From Halorussus caseinilyticus (GTDB taxonomy: Archaea > Halobacteriota > Halobacteria > Halobacteriales > Haladaptataceae), in NCBI RefSeq assembly GCF_029338395.1, contig NZ_CP119812.1, positions 86,960-150,959 on the forward strand: DNA of 64,000 nucleotides, in the 5' to 3' direction. Made by a program: the position numbers and the translations under genes. The notes under the pieces are model-generated. The model was not told where the DNA came from and searched no databases. It saw only the letters and a list, made by a program, of their open reading frames with translations. Below are positions 33,735-42,893 of this stretch, piece after piece. Position 1 is the stretch's first letter. Every line of letters begins with the position of its first letter.

Positions 33735-36700
33735 TTAGCAGTCAACGTTATTGTCTTCGTCATACACTACTTCTTTGTCGTTCTTTGGGATATCCTTTTC
33801 TGCATCGTCAATCGTTTTATAGAACCCTCCGTCATTACCTGTAAGAACCGTGCGTAATACGTGATACGCATCAGATACAGTATCGGCGACGGCCATGATA
33901 ACCTTATTCGGGCCGAGTCGAAGTATATAGTATCGCTGTTGACCCGCATCAACGATTTTTGTTGGATTTTTCAATATTTCTCGAAGTGTCGGGACCTTAT
34001 CGATTGGTTTAGACTCACGAAGTGAGTGTTCAGGATTATCGTGCTTCGTTATATCGATTGTATCATCACAATCCTCGTTATATACTGGCTGTTCACTCGC
34101 CGCCATTATCGTGCCACCGACAATCGAAATCACGATTTCTTCGAGGTAGTCGGTCTTGCCGATGACAGTGTAGTCGCCCTCGCCGTGCTTGTGGACCGTC
34201 GGATTGTTCTGCAGGACCTGCTGAAGTTCGGCTTCGGTAATACTCGTCGTCTGGGCGATGTACTGCCAGCCATGCCCGCGAACCACCTGCGCACCTGTCC
34301 GTGGGTCTGTCCCGGTCTCGGCCGCGCCCGTCGGGAGCGTCACCGTCGTCGCTAACGCGGTTTCGCTCACCGGATACTGCGCTTCAACGCCTGTCACGGG
34401 TTCGTTCCTGACGGTCTCACCGCTCGCCGAAATATACTCGTTGGTGACGTACGCGCCGCCTGCGGCGACACCTAATCCGAGGAGGGCCGCCGGAATCCGA
34501 ACTACTTCGTCCGGTATCAAATCAGGTGAGGGTAGCGACCCAGCGGTCCCGACTGCGACACCGGCCGCCGCGAGTTCTGCGCCAGCGCCCTCCGTCACGT
34601 CGATGAGTACGACGCGCTCGTTGCCGTGGGCGTCCGTGACGTTCACCCAGTATCGGTCCGGTGGTTCGTTGAGCAGTCCGTGGTCGTCGAACTCGACTCG
34701 GTAGTCGTCGCTAGCCTGTTTCGTGACTGTCGCCTTGCTCGCGTTCCAATACGCCGAGTCGAGGATACTGTCCGGCGCGTAGCGCGGCTTCGACCGCACT
34801 GTCACTGCAGACTGGTCGCTGACAGTAAACGCGATGTGTTCTTTGAAGTTGTCCGAGTAGATGTCAGAGACTCCCGGCGGATTGTCCTCTATCCAGATAC
34901 GTGGGTCCGACGAGTCGCGGAACCCGTCGCCGTCGGTGTCCGCGTCCAAGACCTCGCTGTGCCAGATTCGTCGCTCCTCGTAATCGGAAAGCCCGTCACT
35001 ATCGGTATCGAACGCTGTCGGGTTACTCTGAAGCTCGAAATATCCGCCATCGACGTACCGCGGGATGTAGCCTGCCACTTCCTCGCCGTCCGACAGTCCG
35101 TCCCCGTCCGTGTCGGCGTCGTACGGGTCGGTGGACACGCGCCCGGTCCCGGTCTTGACGCCGAGTTGCTCTAACCCGTTCGTCAGGCCGTCGCCGTCAC
35201 TGTCGCGTTTCACCTCGACACTCGCCTTTCCGGGACTCGTGCCTGCGAGGTTCTCGGTGTGAATCCAGACGGATACCTGCTGGCCGTCGGGATTCTCGAA
35301 CGTCTCGTCGATGTAGGCGTGGTCGGTGTTTCGCTCGCCGTCGTCGCCCGACAACTCCAAGACGGTCCGCGTTTCCGACCCGACCGACACGGCGACTTCC
35401 ACACTCGCGTTCGATTCTTCCGCGAACGCGATAATCGGCATCGTGAACGTGACTTCGACCGTATCCGACGGAATCGTGAGCGACTTCTCGTTATCAGACG
35501 GGTCGAACTGCTTGGGCGGCGACGGGTCACTCGTTCCCTCGTCGTCATCGTCATCATCGTCGTCACTGTCGTCATCGTCGTCGCCGTCTCCACCGTTCAC
35601 GGGACATTCGCCGTTATCCGGGAAGCGCGGACCTGTACACGCCGCGCTCACGTCGTCGGAGTAGAACAGCGACGAGTTCTGGCCGATGACTGCGCGGCCT
35701 GCGCCGGTCGAACACGACCCCGTGCAGTTCCACCCTGAGAGGTCACTGAACGACTCGTTCAGCGCGTATTTGGGCTTGGGTTTCGCACGTTTCTGCATGT
35801 AGTTCTGCCATGCGGTCTGGTTCATGGCGACGAACGTCGAGAAGTGCGGGGTCGTCCCCGTCACCGAGTCGTTTTCGGCGTCCACTTCCGAGGGGAGTTT
35901 GACGTACGTCTGCAGTTCGGGGTCGTAGGTGTAGACCGCTAAGTCCGACTCGTCGCCGACCGCCTGCTCGTCGTAGTCGATGGAGAGGTTCGCTTGCTCG
36001 AACTCGGCGTCTGCATCCACATCGAGAACTTCCGATGCGGAGGCGTTGGCGACCGTTCCGGTCTGAATCCGGTCGTTGGTCTCGTTCTGAATCGTTACCG
36101 TGTCCGCGACGTTGCCTTCGCCCGAGATGTTCACCGCCGCGCCCACCGACTCGTTTGTCGTCTCGGTCGCAAACGTTTCGTTCCCGTCCAACACGCCGTC
36201 GCCGTCGGTGTCCGCCACAGTTGGGTCGGTGCCGACTGCGTACTCGTCGGGGTCGCGCAAGCCGTCGCTGTCGGTGTCCGGTTCCAGTGGGTCGGTCCCG
36301 TTGGCGAGTTCCGCCGAATCGTTCAACGTGTCGCCGTCGGTGTCGTTTTCGACGGGGTTGGTGTTCGCGGCCTGTTCGCGGCGGTTCGACAGCGAGTCGT
36401 TGTCGAGGTCTTCGGCCGGGTCTCGAACCGTGTCGTTGTCGGTATCATTCGTGAGCGGGTCGATACCCCGGAACTGGAGTTCGAAGCCGTCCCGCAAGTC
36501 GTCGCCGTCGGTGTCGTTGTCCAGCGGGTCGAGACCGAACCGGTACGCCTCGTAGACCGTCTCCCCGTCGCTATCGAAGTCCTCCGCCCCGTCAGTCACG
36601 TTGTTCCCCGACTCGTTGAACGAAGTCCGCGACGCGTTGCTGTCCGGCCCCAAGGGGTCGGTTCCCGTCACGTTCAACTCGTAGAAGTCCGGCAACCCAT

Positions 36701-38141
36701 CGCCGTCGAGACGGAGTACATCCCGGCCGACAGTTGCGTTCTCGCCGCCGTACTCCGGCGACCACCGCCGGTTCGGGTCGGTTGCCGCGACCGTGATGCG
36801 GTTGACCTGCCGCGAGAGGGTGACGTTCGTCTCGAAGGTCCCAATCGCGCCCGGCGTGGTGTTCACCGACAGATTGAGCGTCCGGTTCGCGCCGTTCAAC
36901 GACAGCGACAACGCGAGTTCGTGGCCTCGAACGTCGAACACGCGGCCGCGAACCGCGTAGGTGACGTTCTCCTCGTGGGGCATGTCCTCGCGGGTGGTGA
37001 TGGTGACGTTCGGGGTGGCGGCGAGGTCGAGTACGTCGAGGGCTTGCTGGGCGTGAATCCACGCGACGCGGTACTGGCTGATGGCGGTATGCTGTTGGCC
37101 GCGCGCGCGGAACCGCTCGGCGCGCTCGACTGCTCGGCGCGCTCCGGAGATGTTCTCTGCGACGGCTTGCTGGTCGAACGAGACGTTCCGGTCGCGAAGC
37201 GTGCGCGAGTCGGTCGGCGTCCGCGATAGCGGTCGCCGCGAGGCGTTCGTCCGACCGCACCAGTAGTTTCGTGACGCTCGGCGCGAACTGCGGGGTGTAC
37301 TCGCTTCCTTATCGCGCTCGAACAACTGGGCGGAGGTGGTACGGTTGGCGTCGAGAACGTAGTCGAGTGATTCGTTGAGTTCGCGGAGGGCTTGGCGGCG
37401 GTGGTCATCGGCGGAGCTACCGGGCGCGTCGAACTCGGTAGTCTGGAGGGCGTCGATGGCGGCAAGCCGGTAGTCGGCGGCCGACGCATTCTCGCGGATA
37501 GAGACGTTGAGAGTCGCGTTCGCCAGTGGTTCGCTCCGATTACGGAGCGCCGACCGATTCGTAGGCGGTAGCGGGGCTTGCCCGTTCTTCGCCCATTCGG
37601 GCGGCCCGCGTTTGTCCGCGTTCGAGTTCCCGCCCTTGTTCGGCACCCACGACGGCGGCCCCGCGTGCGGTGGCGGTCCCTGACCGGGGTTCTCCGGCGG
37701 TCCCTGTCCGGGATTCTCCGGCGGGCCTTGGCCGGGGTTCTCGGGTGGTCCTTGCGTCTTGTTCTCCGGCGGACCTTGGCCGGGGTTTTCGGGCGGTCCC
37801 TGCGTTTTGTTCTTTGGCGGTCCCTGTCCGGGGTTTTCCGGTGGGCTTTGGCCGGGCGTGGTCGTCTCATTCCCGGCCGTCGTCGTGGTCGCGGTCGTGG
37901 TCGTGGTCTTCGACGGTCCGTTCCCCTTGCCGTTCCCCGGTCCGTTTCCGTTGCCGTTGCCGGGGGTGTCGGGGAAGACCTCGTGGCCTGCGATAGTGGT
38001 GGCGAGCGACGAGAGCGACGGGAGGTCGGCGTCGGACTGGGAGGGTGGCGAGTCGAGGGCGGCAGTCGCGGGCGTTACTGTCGCCGTGACGATGAGGATG
38101 GAGAAGGCGACGGCGAGAATCTGCTGGCTCCGAGCGTTCAT
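33735..38141 (-). CDS. Secreted polymorphic toxin A (signal, Pro/Gly stalk, TSP3 repeats, toxin tip; 1468 aa)
   Basis: A Sec-type signal (ILAVAFSILIVTATVTPATA) is followed by a Gly/Asn/Pro-rich stalk (repeated ENPGQGPP units, residues about 60-185) and a helical domain (200-350). Next come an Ig-like segment (360-450), two blocks of thrombospondin type 3 calcium-binding repeats (DTDGDG motifs, about 480-650 and 985-1075), and a small hydrophobic linker (1150-1180). The C-terminal tip starts near residue 1240. The tip (KHDNPEHSLRE ... ILKNPTKIVDAGQQRYYILR) resembles BECR-type RNases loosely. The gene is followed by putative immunity genes. Residues about 280-320 appear to be read in the wrong frame (see findings). 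A broken inverted paralogue starts at 53041. Confidence 0.8.
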   Translation of the reverse strand: MNARSQQILAVAFSILIVTATVTPATAALDSPPSQSDADLPSLSSLATTIAGHEVFPDTPGNGNGNGPGNGKGNGPSKTTTTTATTTTAGNETTTPGQSPPENPGQGPPKNKTQGPPENPGQGPPENKTQGPPENPGQGPPENPGQGPPENPGQGPPPHAGPPSWVPNKGGNSNADKRGPPEWAKNGQAPLPPTNRSALRNRSEPLANATLNVSIRENASAADYRLAAIDALQTTEFDAPGSSADDHRRQALRELNESLDYVLDANRTTSAQLFERDKEASTPRSSRRASRNYWCGRTNASRRPLSRTPTDSRTLRDRNVSFDQQAVAENISGARRAVERAERFRARGQQHTAISQYRVAWIHAQQALDVLDLAATPNVTITTREDMPHEENVTYAVRGRVFDVRGHELALSLSLNGANRTLNLSVNTTPGAIGTFETNVTLSRQVNRITVAATDPNRRWSPEYGGENATVGRDVLRLDGDGLPDFYELNVTGTDPLGPDSNASRTSFNESGNNVTDGAEDFDSDGETVYEAYRFGLDPLDNDTDGDDLRDGFELQFRGIDPLTNDTDNDTVRDPAEDLDNDSLSNRREQAANTNPVENDTDGDTLNDSAELANGTDPLEPDTDSDGLRDPDEYAVGTDPTVADTDGDGVLDGNETFATETTNESVGAAVNISGEGNVADTVTIQNETNDRIQTGTVANASASEVLDVDADAEFEQANLSIDYDEQAVGDESDLAVYTYDPELQTYVKLPSEVDAENDSVTGTTPHFSTFVAMNQTAWQNYMQKRAKPKPKYALNESFSDLSGWNCTGSCSTGAGRAVIGQNSSLFYSDDVSAACTGPRFPDNGECPVNGGDGDDDDDSDDDDDDDDEGTSDPSPPKQFDPSDNEKSLTIPSDTVEVTFTMPIIAFAEESNASVEVAVSVGSETRTVLELSGDDGERNTDHAYIDETFENPDGQQVSVWIHTENLAGTSPGKASVEVKRDSDGDGLTNGLEQLGVKTGTGRVSTDPYDADTDGDGLSDGEEVAGYIPRYVDGGYFELQSNPTAFDTDSDGLSDYEERRIWHSEVLDADTDGDGFRDSSDPRIWIEDNPPGVSDIYSDNFKEHIAFTVSDQSAVTVRSKPRYAPDSILDSAYWNASKATVTKQASDDYRVEFDDHGLLNEPPDRYWVNVTDAHGNERVVLIDVTEGAGAELAAAGVAVGTAGSLPSPDLIPDEVVRIPAALLGLGVAAGGAYVTNEYISASGETVRNEPVTGVEAQYPVSETALATTVTLPTGAAETGTDPRTGAQVVRGHGWQYIAQTTSITEAELQQVLQNNPTVHKHGEGDYTVIGKTDYLEEIVISIVGGTIMAASEQPVYNEDCDDTIDITKHDNPEHSLRESKPIDKVPTLREILKNPTKIVDAGQQRYYILRLGPNKVIMAVADTVSDAYHVLRTVLTGNDGGFYKTIDDAEKDIPKNDKEVVYDEDNNVDC

Positions 38142-38260
38142 TGCGGTCGTGTTCTCACCAGCATCTAAAGTGTCTATTGAGTATTATAAAATCTGATACT
38201 GAATGGAAGATTCAAATATCAGAGATGAATGAGACCTGTTATAGCAGGTAGTTAAATACT
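38142..38260 (-). promoter_or_regulatory. Promoter region of toxin A, duplicated upstream of toxin C
   Basis: The 120 bp upstream of this ATG and of the one at 53041 are near-identical, in opposite orientation. Both have a TATA-like box (minus strand TTTTATAATAC at about 38182-38193) and the palindrome ACCTGTTATAGCAGGT (38234-38249; ACCTGCTATAACAGGT in the other copy). The palindrome is a candidate operator. Confidence 0.55.
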
Positions 38261-38364
38261 GAAAGACTGTTACTCGGTTGCTCGGTCAGTGGTGACGAGT
38301 AACGAACCAAGCGGTGGTTTCGCTGAGGGGAATAGTCACGGCCGGGTGTCGCCCCGCCAGTACC

Positions 38365-38422
38365 GAACAGGTGGTGTTAGCAGAATCCGGTCCGCGTCTG
38401 TCGGCGAGACGACCACCGATGA
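38365..38422 (+). repeat. Inverted copy of 3737-3795
   Basis: CGAACAGGTGGTGTTAGCAG, then AATCCGGTCCGCGTCTGTC and GGCGAGACGACC match the reverse complement of 3737-3795. It ends exactly where the IS6-like terminal repeat starts, so the IS was inserted at, or recombined with, this segment. No gene is supported in 38261-38422. Confidence 0.6.
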
Positions 38423-39159
38423 GGCACTGTCTAGTTTACCTCCTCAACCGGTGTGCGTTCATCGAGTGCTTGGTGGGGTCGCTGGAAGTTATAGTAATGG
38501 ACGAACGACGCAAGCCACTGGCGGACGCTCAGCCGACTGCCCACCCACGACGAATGGAAGCGGTCAATTCTCATTTTGAGGGTGTGAAACTTTTCGATGT
38601 GGTTTCGGTCAACATATTCAAGGTGACCGCTCAATCCTAATCGAGAGAGGGCAGTCAGATAGCCTGCGCCATCGACCAGAAACACCGCCTGTGAGCAATC
38701 GTGTTTCTGGGTGAGACCGTGGAGGAACGCAGCTGCCGGATTGGTGCCATGCCGACCAAACACAGAGACATCAGGCAGCATTTTCATTTCGAGACTGGTT
38801 GCTGCGTACACCCAACAACACTTACCGTTAATCCGGACAGCGGTCTCGTCGACCGCGACCCGCGTCGGCGACGCCGACAGCGGGTCGCCAACGCTGTCGG
38901 CCAGCCGATGCACCCAATTCCAGACCGCTCCATGTGTCCGTTCAACGCCTAATAATCCGAGAATCACTGCTGTTTCTCTGAACGAACATCCGGTAGCGTG
39001 GAGACGGACGGCGAGCGCCCTGACGGACGTCGCCGTCCGCTCCCGCTACCAACTTCAAGAGTAGCCGTCTCTAACGTCTCCCTGAGCAGGTCTGCGACCT
39101 TCATTCCAACCAACTGCACGACCTGCTCACTTCTCAAACTGCGCTAACTAGACAGTGCC
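38423..39159 (-). mobile_element. IS6-like insertion sequence
   Basis: Terminal inverted repeats GGCACTGTCTAGTT (38423) and AACTAGACAGTGCC (ending 39159) bound 737 bp with one transposase frame. Flanking octamers do not match (ACCGATGA versus CGTAGGTT), so there is no target duplication. Adjacent rearrangement or one-ended events are likely. A solo right end of the same IS lies at 29572. Confidence 0.85.
38431..39104 (-). pseudogene. IS6-family DDE transposase, frameshifted near the N-terminus
   Basis: The catalytic core is intact: AVDET (Asp), FLVDGAG (Asp) and NHIEKFH (Glu), plus a C-terminal NFQRPHQALDERTPVEEV. The expected N-terminus (MKVADLLRETLE) is encoded from the ATG at 39104 in a different frame. 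A TAG precedes RERTATSVRALAVRLHATGC, so one frame change is needed within the first 25 codons. The stop codon lies inside the terminal repeat. Without frameshifting, translation could only start at an internal GTG (38967) and would lack the helix-turn-helix. Confidence 0.75.
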
Positions 39160-39364
39160 CGTAGGTTCCGTTTATCATCTATTAGATGGTTCATACTGGC
39201 GCACAGGGCGTATATAGGGAGCGTCAAGCACGGCCAGTAATCGCATCATATACGTCATAACAAAATTTTAACCTGTTCAGAGACCATTCGCTGGTCGCCA
39301 CACACGACGCATAACTCGGCCAACAAGCCAGTCGGAGAGCGGCAACCAGCACGCACCCCCAAAC

Positions 39365-41152
39365 ATGTCCAATTCCGACGACCCAATTCAGGGCGAACCG
39401 CAACGTTCGCCCACCGCGAACCGACGCACCGTTCTCAAAGCAGTTGGCGCAACTGGCTTGGCCGCCACCGCCCCATGGACCACTGACCACGTTGCTGCCA
39501 TCACAGGTACCACCCCGCTTACCATCCCCAAGTGGGAAGACCCACTCCCCCGACCCGGAGTGTTGACCCCCACCAGCCGGAAAGGCGGCACTCACCGCTA
39601 CGAAATCGAACTCACCGAATTCGACCAGACCGTACTCCCCACCTCGATGGGACTCGATACGACCGTCTGGGGCTACGGAGGAAGCTATCCGGCGCCGACT
39701 ATCGAAGCCCGGCCCGACCGCCCGGTCGAGGTCGAATATATCAACAACCTCCCGACCGACCACCTGCTGAGCGTCGACGAACGAGTCCATGGTGCTGAAC
39801 CCCCGGCCCCCGAGTCGCGGACTGTGACCCACCTCCACGGCGGCGTGACCGGGCCACGTAGCGACGGCTACCCAGAGGCGTGGGTTGACCCCAACGGGAA
39901 CACTGCCGCTGACTTCCCGGCGATTCACGACAGTCCGGTCCCCCACCAGCAGGTCAAAGAGTACCCCAACAAGCAGGAACCGGCGACGTTGTGGTATCAC
40001 GACCATGCGCTCGGAGCGACACGCCTGAACGTCTACGCGGGCCTCGCCGGGTTCTACCTGCTCCGGGACCCCATGGAGAACAGTCTCCCCAAAGGCGACT
40101 ACGAGGTCCCAATCGTCATCCAAGACCGCTCGTTCAACAGCGACGGCTCGCTCCAATACTCGGACGGCACCGACGACGACTACGAAGCGGAGTTCTTCGG
40201 CGACGTGCCCGTCGTCAACGGCAAAGCCTACCCGTACATCGAGGTCGAACCGCGCAAATATCGCTTCCGGTTCCTGAACGGGTCGAACGGACGAGTGTTC
40301 AACCTCAACCTCAGGAACGAGACGGCCCCGGGCGTGCCGACGATGAACCAGATCGCTACCGATCTCGGATTCCTCGACTCAGTTGCGACAATCGGGCCGG
40401 GTGGCGACCAGTCTTCGCTACTACTCGGCGGTGCGGAACGGGCGGACATCGTCATCGACTTCTCCGACTTCGAGGGCCAGACCTTCACGCTCACCAACAA
40501 CGCTCCGACGCCGTATGCGGGTGAGACCGTCCCCATCTCCGAGTCGGACATGCCGGAAATCATGCGGTTCAAGGTCACGGACTCAGTGACCGAGGAGGAC
40601 GAAACCATCCCGCTGTCACGGTTCCTGACCCAGATCAACAAGCGGTATCCGGAACCTGACGTGACGGATTCAGGTACCACCCGGTACATGACCCTCGACA
40701 CGGGCACACTTGAGGTCGCACCGGGCATCGAGTACGACAGCCACTTCCTCAATCGGTCCCAGTGGACCGACGAGGAGGCAGTGGTCCAGCCGACGTTTGG
40801 GACCTCGGAGGAGTGGGTGTTGGCGAACGTGACGGGTGACTCACATCCGATTCATCTCCATCTAGCCGACTTCGAGGTGGTGGGGCGGCGGACGTTCAAC
40901 GCGGAAGCGTTCGATGAAGCGCGGCAAGCCGGTGAGGACCCGGCAGTGGCGGACTACCTCGAAGGGCCGGTTATCCAACCGGATCCGGGTGAGCAAGGCC
41001 CCAAGGACACAGTCTTGGTGAATCCGAACGAGGCCGCTATTATCAGACCGGCCTTTACCGGGTTCACTGGCCGGTACGTCTGGCACTGTCACATCCTTGA
41101 ACACGAGGACCAGGAAATGATGCTACCCTACGAGGTGGTACCTGACGAATAG
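39365..41152 (+). CDS. Tat-exported multicopper oxidase (laccase-like)
   Basis: A 595-residue enzyme that oxidises phenolic or metal substrates and reduces oxygen to water, acting outside the membrane. The N-terminus has a twin-arginine signal (NRRTVLKAVGATGLAATAP). The copper ligands are complete: HLHGG near residue 156, WYHDH near 211, HPIHLH near 495 and HCHILEHEDQEMM near 574. The last holds the type 1 Cys-His and a Met axial ligand. Three cupredoxin domains of normal size are inferred. It resembles the CotA/bilirubin-oxidase branch and the haloarchaeal laccase LccA. It stands alone, to the right of the IS6-like element. Confidence 0.92.
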   Translation: MSNSDDPIQGEPQRSPTANRRTVLKAVGATGLAATAPWTTDHVAAITGTTPLTIPKWEDPLPRPGVLTPTSRKGGTHRYEIELTEFDQTVLPTSMGLDTTVWGYGGSYPAPTIEARPDRPVEVEYINNLPTDHLLSVDERVHGAEPPAPESRTVTHLHGGVTGPRSDGYPEAWVDPNGNTAADFPAIHDSPVPHQQVKEYPNKQEPATLWYHDHALGATRLNVYAGLAGFYLLRDPMENSLPKGDYEVPIVIQDRSFNSDGSLQYSDGTDDDYEAEFFGDVPVVNGKAYPYIEVEPRKYRFRFLNGSNGRVFNLNLRNETAPGVPTMNQIATDLGFLDSVATIGPGGDQSSLLLGGAERADIVIDFSDFEGQTFTLTNNAPTPYAGETVPISESDMPEIMRFKVTDSVTEEDETIPLSRFLTQINKRYPEPDVTDSGTTRYMTLDTGTLEVAPGIEYDSHFLNRSQWTDEEAVVQPTFGTSEEWVLANVTGDSHPIHLHLADFEVVGRRTFNAEAFDEARQAGEDPAVADYLEGPVIQPDPGEQGPKDTVLVNPNEAAIIRPAFTGFTGRYVWHCHILEHEDQEMMLPYEVVPDE

Positions 41153-41363
41153 TACCTCTGTTGCAGGTCGTGGGGCATATACTCTCTATTCAGCAAGCCG
41201 TATTTGCCATTCTCTTAAACCCTCAACAGGGGTGAAAATAGCCCTCTGCCAGTAGAGACGCTACATTCCCTTTCATAACGTGAGAGCTTGGCATCCTGTG
41301 ATACACACATACCTATTTATAATATAACAGTTAATCTTGTTTTCACTTTATCATCCGGATGCA

Positions 41364-41469
41364 ATGGCACAAGCTGACTCCGACGACGAACCGACCTACG
41401 GATTCAGACCGTCACACACAACGAGTTCGGGAACGTCGCGGCGTATCGTGACCTCCGAGAAACGGAATA
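41364..41469 (+). pseudogene. Small frameshifted ORF
   Basis: ATG at 41364 starts MAQADSDDEPTYG. After a frame change the DNA continues with IQTVTHNEFGNVAAYRDLR and a stop at about 41469, which has natural composition. It is a small gene broken by one indel. The family is not recognised. Confidence 0.3.
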
Positions 41470-41548
41470 GCCAACAACTGAAAGCATAACTCCAAAACAC
41501 ACCCACATCCTGTCTTCTGCTAATAACCGACCAATCCTCGGGGTATCG

Positions 41549-41578
41549 GTTACAGACGAACCCGAGTAGGGTTGAAGC
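41549..41578 (+). CRISPR. Solitary CRISPR repeat identical to array 5
   Basis: One perfect copy of the array 5 repeat (GTTACAGACGAACCC, GAGTAGG, GTTGAAGC) lies 18.6 kb from that array. It has no second repeat within 100 bp on either side. It sits at the broken 3' end of a SWIM-protein gene. Confidence 0.9.
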
Positions 41579-41814
41579 GGTCTCTGCTTGTTCTTCGGAA
41601 TTCTCCTCGTGGTCGCGCGATTGGTTTGAGGATTGGACAGCCTCGCCACCGTCGGCGAGGAGTTGGTGGTGGCGGACGGCGTCGAGAATGGGTCGGCGTA
41701 GCTTCCGTTCCGAACACGCACATCACCGTTCTGGAGTTCGAATTCGAGGGCTTCGTACTGTGCACGTTTCCGGACTCTACTCGTCGTCTCTAGGTTTGCG
41801 AGTGGCGTTGTCAT
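41579..41814 (-). pseudogene. Deleted SWIM zinc-finger protein gene
   Basis: The minus strand starts with MTTPLANLETTSRVRKRAQY and VRVRNGSYADP, the usual N-terminus of small haloarchaeal SWIM zinc-finger proteins. In another frame it continues as PILDAVRHHQLLADGGEAV, the region that normally follows the zinc site. The CxC...CxH core between the two is deleted and the frame is shifted. The C-terminal end runs into the solitary CRISPR repeat. Confidence 0.65.
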
Positions 41815-42063
41815 CGTCTTCGTGAGGCACCGAGAAGTCGAGTGGCCCGCACCCTTCAGGGACAGAAAAATCACGGAGTACGAGGAGTAAGCCCTACCCT
41901 TTAGATTGGAACAGATATGCGAAAAGTGCTGATTATGCAGAAGACGCTGTCTGCTCTGATTGCTCGCTCGGAGAGCAGATGGACGCATGCTCCGACCAAA
42001 GATAGCTTATAGGTTACTTACAAGAACAGAGGTCGGACGTGTCGAATCCGGATTCACGCTAGT

Positions 42064-42501
42064 CTACATCGTGACGATACTCGGATCAGTCCGCTCGTGG
42101 ATGCCGTCGAAATCGTCGTCGAAGCTCGCAATTGAGTCGATGTCTCGCAATTGACTATGTGCGATTGTCGTTGCGTCCGTGAAACTGAGTGTGTGGTCGT
42201 CGTACGTGGTGAAACACTCGAACGCGGCTTCGAAAATATCGGGAGTAACGTGGTCGAAGGTGAGTACGTCCGGATAAGGGTCGTTGCCGAGAATCCGGTC
42301 GGCAATCGTAGTCGCGGCAGTGACATCGTTCGTCCGTCTTCGCGTGAGTGTTACTGCCTCGTCCAGAATGTAGTCGTTCGTGTACGGTTGACCGAAGTCA
42401 CCGTCGAGGACGCGGTCGAAGAACGCTTTCGCCGTCTCGTGTCTCGCGGCATCCTCGTCGTGGTGGGCGTAGAACACACCCGTATCGATGAAGATGCTCA
42501 T
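42064..42501 (-). CDS. vapC: VapC-type PIN-domain ribonuclease toxin
   Basis: 145 residues with the PIN signature. An N-terminal Asp is in FIDTGVFYAHHDEDA, a Glu in YILDEAVTL, an Asp in FTDATTIAHS and a final Asp in IASFDDDFDGI. These acidic residues form the metal site of an RNase. The ATG overlaps the stop of the upstream antitoxin gene by 4 bp, the normal arrangement. The target RNA is unknown; VapC toxins commonly cut tRNA or rRNA. Confidence 0.88.
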   Translation of the reverse strand: MSIFIDTGVFYAHHDEDAARHETAKAFFDRVLDGDFGQPYTNDYILDEAVTLTRRRTNDVTAATTIADRILGNDPYPDVLTFDHVTPDIFEAAFECFTTYDDHTLSFTDATTIAHSQLRDIDSIASFDDDFDGIHERTDPSIVTM

Positions 42502-42773
42502 CCGTAGATGATGTCGTCGATGTCGTCTTCTGTCGTTTTCTGACCGGATGCAACGGTCCCATCGTGGAAGGCCTCGTGAGCGTCATCGTCGACGGGAACC
42601 TGCGAGTCGCGGAACGAATCAATGACCTCGGCTTTCGACTCGGCGGCGTCGTTGACCAGTCGCTCTAGAATCTCTTGCTGAGTGACCTGCTTTCCCGTTT
42701 TCAGGCGGATTTCGGCTTGTAACCGTTCGAGACGAGACTTGGTTTCCTCGTCCATCTTTACTGACGTCGCCAT
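42498..42773 (-). CDS. vapB: VapB-like antitoxin
   Basis: 91 residues. The N-terminus resembles a ribbon-helix-helix DNA-binding motif (TSVKMDEETKSRLERLQAEI ... QQEILERLVNDA). The C-terminus is acidic and would wrap the PIN toxin (AHEAFHDGTVASGQKTTEDD). It is the first gene of the pair, overlapping vapC. The dimer presumably represses its own promoter just upstream of 42773. Confidence 0.8.
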   Translation of the reverse strand: MATSVKMDEETKSRLERLQAEIRLKTGKQVTQQEILERLVNDAAESKAEVIDSFRDSQVPVDDDAHEAFHDGTVASGQKTTEDDIDDIIYG

Positions 42774-42893
42774 ACGACTAGTAGTATTCTCTACTCAATA
42801 ACTGTTTCTACCAAAACCACGAAATCTCTACGCTGACACTCCCCGTGACCGGGTTCAGTGACGCGTTTATTCCGGTAAGACGCGCCACACCAT

